This document shows positions 14,014-20,612 of a stretch of 20,612 nt of DNA, piece after piece. How positions within the stretch are numbered: position 1 is the stretch's first letter; each line of letters starts with the position of its first letter. Position numbers and translations under genes: made by a program. The DNA comes from a virus, in IMG/VR virus record IMGVR_UViG_3300017765_000093, positions 1 to 20,612 of that record; one strand, given 5' to 3'. The notes beneath the pieces are model-generated. The model saw nothing but the letters and a program-made list of their open reading frames with translations, was not told the DNA's origin and did no database searches.

Positions 14014-15912
14014 ATGGCTTACTCAAAAGTATCAAATAAAAATCAAGATAAAGATGTAAAATACCTAAATAAAGATTATAATTCTTTTAGGGATCAATTA
14101 ATGGAATTCGCAGAAGTTTATTATCCTAATAATTTTAATGATTTTAGTGAAGGAAATCCAGGAATGATGTTTCTCGAAATGGCTGCTTATGTAGGAGACG
14201 TATTATCTTTTTACACTGATACTCAATTAAGAGAAAGTTTTTTATTATTAGCTCAAGAAGAAGAAAATTTATATAATTTAGCTTATTCTATGGGGTATAA
14301 ACCAAAAGTAACAACAGCTGCTAGCACTATGTTAGATGTATATCAATTAGTCCCATCTATTCAAAATGTAGGAGATAGTACATATCATCCTGATTACACA
14401 TATGCTTTAGATATAAACACTAATTCTTCTTTTAAAACAGCAGATGATATAAAATTTTATACAGTAGATCCTGTTAGATTTAATTATTCTTCATCTATAG
14501 ACCCCACAAATACAAGTGTATATCAATATGATTCTACAGATAATCCAGAATATTTTTTATTAAAAAAATCAGTAAAAGCCATATCTGGAGAAAAAATAAC
14601 AACTCAATTTACTATAGGAGCTGCCGAAAGATTTAAAACAATAACTTTATTTAATTCAGATATAATATCAATAGAATCAATAAAAGATGATGAAGGAAAT
14701 ATATGGACAGAAGTCCCATATTTGGCTCAAGATACTGTTTTTGAAGAAGTTGAAAATACAGGAGCAAATGATCCTAAATTACAAGGATTTAATCATCAAA
14801 CTCCATATCTTTTAAAATTAAAAAAAGTACCAAAAAGATTTGTAACACGTTTTAAATCAAACGAAGAATTAGAAATACAGTTTGGCCCAGGATCAACAGA
14901 TAATGCTGATCCAATAATAACTCCAGATCCTAATAATATAGGTTTAGGAATTAAAGATGGAAGAAATAAACTAGATACAGCATATGACCCTTCTAACTTT
15001 ATGTATACTAAATCTTATGGAGAAGCACCAGCAAATACAACATTAACAGTAACTTATTTAGTAGGAGGAGGTTTAAAATCTAATGTATCTGCAAATACAA
15101 TTACCCAAATAGAAAATATAACAACAACTCCACAACCTAATTTATCTGCAAATATGGCTACTTTTATAAGGGGGTCAATAGCTGTAAACAACCCAGAATC
15201 AGCAAAAGGAGGAGGAGCAGGAGATTCTGTAGAAGAGATAAGAATGAATGCAATGGCTAATTTTTCTGCTCAACAAAGAACTGTAACAAAAGATGATTAT
15301 ATAATTAGAACTTTATCTTTACCCCCTAGGTTAGGCACTGTATCAAAAGCATATATAACTCAAGATGATCAGATTTCTCCTATGACAAATGAACCAAATC
15401 GTATTCCAAATCCTTTAGCTTTAAATTTATATACTTTAGGATATAATGCTGATAAAAAAATAACAACATTAAATTCAGCTACTAAACATAATTTAATGAC
15501 TTATTTAGAACAATTTAGAATGTTAAAAGATGCTATTAATATTAAAGATGCTTTTCCTATTAATTTTAGTATAGATTTTGAAGTAACTGCTTTTAAAAAT
15601 TATAATAATCAAGAAGTATTATTAGAATGTATATCAGAATTAAAAGATTATTTTAATATAGATAAATGGCAAATAAATCAACCTATTATCATATCAGAAT
15701 TAGAAAATTTATTAGCAGGAGTAAAAGGAGTACAAACAGTAGAAAAAGTAGAACTTAAAAACAAATCAGGAACATCATTGGGATATTCCCAATATAAATA
15801 TGATTTTATAGGAGCTACTAAAAAAAGAGTAATTTATCCATCATTAGATCCTAGTATATTTGAGTTAAAATACCCAGATACAGATATTAAAGGACGAGTA
15901 ATAACATATTAA
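14014..15912 (+). CDS. 6: Baseplate wedge protein gp6 (J-like)
   Basis: This 632-residue protein is close to T4 gp6 (660 residues), the wedge protein that forms the ring around the baseplate hub. The N-terminus (17-80) shows the family pattern: YLNKDYNSFRDQLMEFAEVY, NFNDFSEGNPGMMFLEMAAY, GDVLSFYTDTQLRESFLLLA, then YNLAYSMGYKPK. The middle is beta-rich with YLVGGGLKSNVSANTI. A J-like segment follows at about 390-425 (INPESAKGGGAG in sense: NNPESAKGGGAG, then EEIRMNAMANFSAQQRTVTK). The C-terminal half has a mixed alpha/beta part (FPINFSIDFEVTAF). It follows gp25 and precedes the DNRLRE-like protein, each with tight spacing. No break or frameshift is seen. Confidence 0.9.
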   Translation: MAYSKVSNKNQDKDVKYLNKDYNSFRDQLMEFAEVYYPNNFNDFSEGNPGMMFLEMAAYVGDVLSFYTDTQLRESFLLLAQEEENLYNLAYSMGYKPKVTTAASTMLDVYQLVPSIQNVGDSTYHPDYTYALDINTNSSFKTADDIKFYTVDPVRFNYSSSIDPTNTSVYQYDSTDNPEYFLLKKSVKAISGEKITTQFTIGAAERFKTITLFNSDIISIESIKDDEGNIWTEVPYLAQDTVFEEVENTGANDPKLQGFNHQTPYLLKLKKVPKRFVTRFKSNEELEIQFGPGSTDNADPIITPDPNNIGLGIKDGRNKLDTAYDPSNFMYTKSYGEAPANTTLTVTYLVGGGLKSNVSANTITQIENITTTPQPNLSANMATFIRGSIAVNNPESAKGGGAGDSVEEIRMNAMANFSAQQRTVTKDDYIIRTLSLPPRLGTVSKAYITQDDQISPMTNEPNRIPNPLALNLYTLGYNADKKITTLNSATKHNLMTYLEQFRMLKDAINIKDAFPINFSIDFEVTAFKNYNNQEVLLECISELKDYFNIDKWQINQPIIISELENLLAGVKGVQTVEKVELKNKSGTSLGYSQYKYDFIGATKKRVIYPSLDPSIFELKYPDTDIKGRVITY

Positions 15913-15913
15913 A

Positions 15914-17182
15914 ATGGCATATTATTTTATATTTCCCGAAGCAGACACAACATTATACAGTCATCCTGATAGATTAAATTTAAATACAGGAAAAGATGAA
16001 ATATTAGAAATTGTAAAAGAAATAGGAACAACAGATAAAAAACACTATCCATCTAGAGTTCTTATTAAATTTCCAACTAAGGAAGTTACAGATGTAATTG
16101 AAAATACTATAGGATCTTCAACATTCAATTTAAAAACTTCATGTAGTATACAATTATATTCTACTGAGCACAAAAATTTAACAAAAATATTAAATTTACA
16201 ATCCTTTCCCGTATCTCAATCATGGCATGAAGGATCAGGTAGATTCTCAAATTTACCTACAGGTTCAGATGGAGCAAGTTGGGAACATAGACATGATAGT
16301 GATGATGGAAATAAATGGATAAATTTTGAAGCAGGAGTAGGATACTCAGAAATATTTCATGAAACTTTAAATCCAAATGGAGGTTTTGTAATAGAAGCAT
16401 ATACATCTTATACATCATCCCTTGGAGGATTATCTTATTATCCTATGTTTTATCCAGGTACTACAGGATCTATAAGTAGCTCAGCTATATCACATGGAGG
16501 GGGAACTTGGTGGACAGGTAGTGGTTTTAGTTCTACACAACAATTTTTACAAGGAAATAGTTTAGATATAGATATAAATGTTACAGATGCATTAAAAAAA
16601 CACAGTGCAAGTTTTTTTGCAAGCCAAATATATCCTGATGGTATACCTAATCATGGATTTATAATAAAACAACCAGATTCTGTTGAAGCAAACACAACAA
16701 GTAGTTTTGGTGAAATGCAATATTTTTCAGTAGATACTAAAACAATATACCCCCCAAGATTAACATTTAAATGGGATGATAGTGTACATACTAAACAATC
16801 TGTAGCTAAAAAAAGTGGAGAATGTAGTCTGTATTTATATGGAAATAAAGAAGAATATAATCAAAATGATGAAGTCAAATTTAAAATTCATGTAAGAGAT
16901 AAATATCCTACAAGAACGTTTGCAACCTCTTCAAATTATTTAAATGTAAATTATCTTACAACTTCCTCTTATTATAGTATAAGAGATGCAAAAACAGAAG
17001 AAGAAATAATACCTTTTGATAATAATTTTACAAAAATGAGCACGGATAGTAATGGAATGTTTTTTAAAATATACATGAAAGGTCTTCAACCAGAAAGATA
17101 CTATCGTATTTTATTTAAACACGAAAATGATGATGGTATTACTGTGTATGATAATGATTATTATTTTAAGGTAGTTAGATAA
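15914..17182 (+). CDS. Structural tail protein with DNRLRE-like domain
   Basis: This 422-residue protein begins with a beta-rich domain that resembles DNRLRE-type modules of surface proteins: DTTLYSHPDRLNLNTGKDEI (11-30), SRVLIKFP, SIQLYSTEH, SQSWHEGSGRFSN and DGASWEHR. The middle has aromatic GGGTWWTGSGF and a beta part with FKWDDS. The last 130 residues (about 293-422) look like an Ig-like or fibronectin-like beta sandwich (CSLYLYGNKEEYNQNDEVKF, ending YDNDYYFKVVR). In a phage it would sit on the outside of the baseplate wedge, perhaps attaching fibres or binding glycans, by inference. It starts one base after gp6 stops, and its own stop overlaps the next ATG by one base. Confidence 0.78.
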   Translation: MAYYFIFPEADTTLYSHPDRLNLNTGKDEILEIVKEIGTTDKKHYPSRVLIKFPTKEVTDVIENTIGSSTFNLKTSCSIQLYSTEHKNLTKILNLQSFPVSQSWHEGSGRFSNLPTGSDGASWEHRHDSDDGNKWINFEAGVGYSEIFHETLNPNGGFVIEAYTSYTSSLGGLSYYPMFYPGTTGSISSSAISHGGGTWWTGSGFSSTQQFLQGNSLDIDINVTDALKKHSASFFASQIYPDGIPNHGFIIKQPDSVEANTTSSFGEMQYFSVDTKTIYPPRLTFKWDDSVHTKQSVAKKSGECSLYLYGNKEEYNQNDEVKFKIHVRDKYPTRTFATSSNYLNVNYLTTSSYYSIRDAKTEEEIIPFDNNFTKMSTDSNGMFFKIYMKGLQPERYYRILFKHENDDGITVYDNDYYFKVVR

Positions 17183-18813
17183 TGTCTCAAGAAAATTTAA
17201 AATTAAATAAAACAATATACAATAACAAAGAATTTACAGATGTTATTGATAGGGAATTTTCTAGTCTTATAAAAACACAAAATACTATTAATGTAGAAAG
17301 ATTTTTTGGTCTATATAGAGAATTATTTTATAAAATAGAAAAATATGAAAATTCTAAATCTCATTATAAACTTATATTAGAAAGTCAAGATTATCTTAAT
17401 AATTATATTGATTGGAGAGATCAAATAATAAGTGATTTAATAGATAGAATAGGAGAATTAGAAAAGATTTTAATAGATAAACAAACTATAGAAAACAGAA
17501 GTCATCCTATTTACCCAGATGGTACTTTTTTAAGATCACCCGCAAGAAATACTAATGGTTTACCTATATGGGTTATGCAAAATGGGGTTAAAAGAGAAAT
17601 AAAAAATTATAATACTTTTAAAGCTTTAAAAAGAGCAGCAGGAAATCAATATGAAGATAATGATGATGATGTTTGTAGAAAACTAGAAATATCAGAATTA
17701 GATGATATATTAGATGGACCACATATAAAAGAAGATAATGATATTAATTTAAAAGATGGAGAAATAACAGATTTAGATATAACACTTCAAGGAATATCTG
17801 ATTATGTTGAAGCTGAATTAACCTGCTTAGAAGGATCAGATGATCCTAATAATTTAGCCCCATTTAATACAACACAATATTCATCAAGATTTAGTTCTTG
17901 TAAAATAGAATATGAATCTTTAGATATAAATGCACCTGGAAAAAGAAAATACATAACAGAAACAATATTTCCAGGAGAAACTAAATCTATAAAATATAGA
18001 AACAATGATGTAACTCTTCAAGGTTCTTTAAATATAATAGAAGGTTTCACACAAGAAAAAATAATAAAAGACACAGGTATAGATATAGGAGCTCCTATTA
18101 AACAAGATGCTTATGGAAATTGGAAAGATGAAAATAATAACTTTGTATATAGATATTATGATCTTCCTGGTGTTCCTTATAGCTTTAAAAAATATAGAAA
18201 TTCTTCTTATGGTACTAAAATGATACAACCTACTTCAAGAAATACAGACGCATCTTGGTGGTTACCATATAATGATCATGCATTTAATGATGCTAATGAA
18301 TTACAAATACAAGAAAGATTATTTGAAGAAGTACTTAATGATCCTACTAATGTTTATTATAATACAAATGTAACATGGAATGGATGGAGTGGTCCTTTAG
18401 GAGGGTTATATGGGGAACCTATATATTATCTTTCAAGTCCTATAGGAGAACTAGAAGGGTATAATAATATGTTTGTAGTAAAAACAGGAACTAATCTTGA
18501 AGATTTAAATGAAACAGGAGCTGGAAATTTATTATATAATGTTCAATATTATGTTATATTAAATAAAGATTATGAACCTTATAATCAATTAAATAGAATA
18601 AAATCATCTTTAGATTATTATTTTAGTCAAATTTTGTTAAATAATGTAGGAAGTGTTGAATTTTTAAACACAAAATCATACACAGATTTAGAACAAATAG
18701 CTTTAAATTGGAATTATCCAAAATCAATATTTTTAAATAATTGGTGGTTAACTATGAGTAATTCTACTAGAAGTAATCAAAAATTAGTATATCCTGGATT
18801 TAATAATTTATAA
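17182..18813 (+). CDS. Baseplate/tail structural protein, tandem paralog A
   Basis: This 543-residue protein shares its first 180 residues with the next gene product. Shared signatures are LNKTIYNNKEFTDVIDREFS (8-27), ERFFGLYRELFYKIEK (39-54), a coiled coil (about 79-103), and IWVMQNGVKREIKN (129-142), followed by an acidic VCRKLEISELDDILDGP. The C-terminal part (from about 190) is unique, with many aromatic residues (SWWLPYNDHAF, TWNGWSGPLGGLYG, FLNNWWLTM). The role is unknown; a wedge or fibre-attachment component fits its place. The ATG overlaps the previous stop by one base and its stop overlaps the next ATG the same way. Confidence 0.77.
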   Translation: MSQENLKLNKTIYNNKEFTDVIDREFSSLIKTQNTINVERFFGLYRELFYKIEKYENSKSHYKLILESQDYLNNYIDWRDQIISDLIDRIGELEKILIDKQTIENRSHPIYPDGTFLRSPARNTNGLPIWVMQNGVKREIKNYNTFKALKRAAGNQYEDNDDDVCRKLEISELDDILDGPHIKEDNDINLKDGEITDLDITLQGISDYVEAELTCLEGSDDPNNLAPFNTTQYSSRFSSCKIEYESLDINAPGKRKYITETIFPGETKSIKYRNNDVTLQGSLNIIEGFTQEKIIKDTGIDIGAPIKQDAYGNWKDENNNFVYRYYDLPGVPYSFKKYRNSSYGTKMIQPTSRNTDASWWLPYNDHAFNDANELQIQERLFEEVLNDPTNVYYNTNVTWNGWSGPLGGLYGEPIYYLSSPIGELEGYNNMFVVKTGTNLEDLNETGAGNLLYNVQYYVILNKDYEPYNQLNRIKSSLDYYFSQILLNNVGSVEFLNTKSYTDLEQIALNWNYPKSIFLNNWWLTMSNSTRSNQKLVYPGFNNL

Positions 18814-19676
18814 TGAGAAAAATAAGATTAAATAAAGAAATTTTTGGAGCTAGAGAATCTCGTGATTATTTAGATGAGGAATTTTCTGAAATAAAAATTA
18901 AAAAATACACAGTAGAAGAATTTTTTGAATTTTATGATGAATTATTTTATGATATAGAAAAAGAAGGACATTTATCTCATTCTACTATAATAGCTAAAAG
19001 CACAGAGTATGTTGGTACTCCCCCTAATCCAAAAGACCAAGAAATAATAGATTTAAAAGAACAAGTAAGAGATATACAATTTGAAATAGATTCTATAGAA
19101 GAAGAACACCCCTTTTTACCTAATAGAACAGTTATTCAAGTCAGAAATCAACCTGCTCTTAGATATTATATGCAATCAGGAAGAAGAAGACAAATAAAAA
19201 ATGATGAAATATTAAAATCTATAAGACAACAAACAAGAACAGCTGATGGAATACCTAATGAAGATTATTGTGTTTTATTAGATGCAGAAGCTATATTAAG
19301 TATACTTCCAGGACCAGATGTAGAAGTAGAAGCAGATTTAACAGTAAATACAGCTTTAATTAATAGGTATAACCCAGCACTAAGTTCTAAATCAAATGGT
19401 CAATTACAAGCAGCAGATATAAGGGCAGATATAGAACAAGGAATGAGATTAGAAAAACCAGATTTAAAAAACACATCAATAGTACCTGAAATGAGTCAAT
19501 ATAATCCTTTAGCTAATATAGAAGAACCAGGATTACCTCCAGGAGGATTAGATTTTACTACTTTAATTAATAATACTAATTCTTTTAATGAAAATCAAGA
19601 ATCTCTAGATAATTGGCAAGGTAGAAATCAAAATTACAATACAAGAACCGTTAATGACGGAACAACATTATTATAA
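18813..19676 (+). CDS. Baseplate/tail structural protein, tandem paralog B
   Basis: This 287-residue protein repeats the N-terminal module of the previous gene product: RLNKEIFGARESRDYLDEEF (5-24), VEEFFEFYDELFYDIEK (34-50), a coiled coil (about 75-97), YYMQSGRRRQIKN (118-130), then EDYCVLLDAEAILSILPGP (150-168). It lacks the long aromatic C-terminal part and instead has a Pro/Asn-rich, probably extended tail (180-287). The two may have arisen by tandem duplication followed by domain loss or gain, and may assemble through the shared module. It is linked to both neighbours by one-base TAATG overlaps. The function is unknown. Confidence 0.76.
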   Translation: MRKIRLNKEIFGARESRDYLDEEFSEIKIKKYTVEEFFEFYDELFYDIEKEGHLSHSTIIAKSTEYVGTPPNPKDQEIIDLKEQVRDIQFEIDSIEEEHPFLPNRTVIQVRNQPALRYYMQSGRRRQIKNDEILKSIRQQTRTADGIPNEDYCVLLDAEAILSILPGPDVEVEADLTVNTALINRYNPALSSKSNGQLQAADIRADIEQGMRLEKPDLKNTSIVPEMSQYNPLANIEEPGLPPGGLDFTTLINNTNSFNENQESLDNWQGRNQNYNTRTVNDGTTLL

Positions 19677-20612
19677 TGGCAGATAAAGTAATAAAAATAG
19701 AAAGTGATATTTTATTTAGTCCTAAACAAGGATCAATATCATCCCAAAATATAACTAAAACATTTGGTAGAAATGAAGACCATGTAGATGTCCATATATA
19801 TGATCTTAAAAACAATTTACTCCAATCTATAATAAATTGTACTGATTATTCATTTACAAATCAAAATACTCCTCCTTCTTCTACTTTAAATCCTACAAAT
19901 GTAGAACCTGAAATAATAGAAGGACTACCAGGAGCAGGTGAAAAAGATTATGATAGTCCAGGTCCTAATATGGCTAAAGACGGGTATTGGGTAAATACAG
20001 GACAAGAAAAAATATGGGTATCTAATATACCTTTAAGTTCAGACAAAAATATAGGAACAACAGATGAAATGAGTATAGATCCTGAATCTATATTAAAAAA
20101 ATCAGGATATACAACAGGTAAATATATAGTTAAAATTAGTTTAAAAAGAAAAAAAATTTTTAACACTGAAGGATTTCCTTTTTCTATTAAAGAAATATCA
20201 TCTAATCGTAAAGAAATAAGAACAGTAACTCCAAAAATACCAAATAATACTCTTAATGCAGCTGTTGGAAGTTTTATTTCAGAAATAGAAAGTTCAGTTT
20301 ATTTTAAAGATTTTCATTTATCTTTTGGGCAAGATATTAATATTTTAGGAATAAATATTTTATTAAATAAAAATGCTTCTAAATATGAAGTTTTATTTAA
20401 ATTATTAAACCCCTTACCTAATTTTATAACAAATCAAAGTAATTTTACTATATGTGAATATATAATAGATCCAGTAAAATATACAATAGATTTAGGATAT
20501 CCAGCTACTGAAGATAATACTATACCTTTAAGAGGTCCAAACACAAAAATAGATATAAGATTACATAATAGTATTCCATCAAAATTAAAAAACTATAACC
20601 AGATATTAGAAT
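19676..20612 (+). CDS. Structural tail/baseplate protein (3' partial)
   Basis: The frame opens at the ATG overlapping the previous stop (TAATG) and stays open for 312 codons to the right window edge, so the gene is cut off. The encoded protein is beta-rich, with KYIVKISLKRKKIFNTEG (about 143-160) and the segment FSIKEISSNRKEIRTV. I recall the IKEISxxRxEIR pattern from large structural proteins of marine T4-like phages in the same position after gp6. It is probably a much longer baseplate or fibre-related protein, perhaps in the place of T4 gp7. That comparison is by position only. The residues TPPSSTLNPTNVEP mark a flexible loop near 64-77. Confidence 0.75.
   Translation, partial: MADKVIKIESDILFSPKQGSISSQNITKTFGRNEDHVDVHIYDLKNNLLQSIINCTDYSFTNQNTPPSSTLNPTNVEPEIIEGLPGAGEKDYDSPGPNMAKDGYWVNTGQEKIWVSNIPLSSDKNIGTTDEMSIDPESILKKSGYTTGKYIVKISLKRKKIFNTEGFPFSIKEISSNRKEIRTVTPKIPNNTLNAAVGSFISEIESSVYFKDFHLSFGQDINILGINILLNKNASKYEVLFKLLNPLPNFITNQSNFTICEYIIDPVKYTIDLGYPATEDNTIPLRGPNTKIDIRLHNSIPSKLKNYNQILE

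Noticed and set aside
20-20612. Reassigned stop codon, suggested by only TAA being used
   Set aside because: All genes read through without in-frame TAG or TGA, and expected proteins such as gp25 and gp6 have normal length, so the standard code suffices.
1-20612. Prophage or mobile element signs (integrase, att sites, transposase) and tRNA genes
   Set aside because: None was seen on either strand; the gaps are too short, and nothing resembles a tRNA cloverleaf or an integrase.

Overview
The window looks like the tail and baseplate part of the genome of a tailed phage of the T4-like (contractile-tail) type that infects a member of the Bacteroidota, probably a flavobacterium. Several signs agree. 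Every gene is on the + strand and most are packed end to end. A gp25-type and a gp6-type baseplate wedge protein sit next to each other. There is a gp55-like late sigma factor. The DNA is strongly AT-rich, no gene has a clear Shine-Dalgarno sequence, and all genes whose end is visible stop with TAA. The first gene ends in a type IX secretion (Por) sorting domain, a signal used almost only by Bacteroidota. A marine or aquatic source is likely from the protein types but is inference. No integrase, rRNA, tRNA, CRISPR array or insertion sequence was seen.

Layout. (1) 2-3133: a large surface-type protein, cut by the left window edge, with 23 copies of a Cys-rich DDGSC repeat, two inserted domains, a Cys-rich module and a type IX sorting tail. 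(2) 3189-5247: four highly charged, low-complexity proteins of unknown function, possibly core, scaffold or internal virion proteins. (3) 5252-6802: a 516-residue protein with a possible nuclease-like core. It is followed by a 75-nt gap holding a GC-richer bulged hairpin. (4) 6878-9334: small helical proteins, an HD-domain phosphohydrolase, a small membrane-anchored protein and the gp55-like sigma factor. (5) 9361-13103: a helical protein, then three ORFs that seem to split the job of T4 gp5 (hub with OB-like part, M15 peptidase, beta-helical spike-like part), then a hydrophobic protein with a glycine-rich linker. (6) 13140-20612: a small protein, gp25, gp6, a DNRLRE-like structural protein, two tandem paralogs and a further structural protein that runs off the right edge.

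How it may work together. The sigma factor would direct host RNA polymerase to late promoters. A 15-nt motif (AATTYYATATTTATA) occurs in three intergenic gaps, with a fourth weaker copy, and is the best candidate for that promoter. The downstream genes would build the baseplate wedge, hub and cell-puncturing spike with its peptidoglycan-cutting enzyme. The most unusual point is the secretion-sorted repeat protein: it suggests that the phage either uses the host type IX system to place a protein on the infected cell surface or carries a borrowed host surface protein. No stretch over 300 bases lacks a gene.
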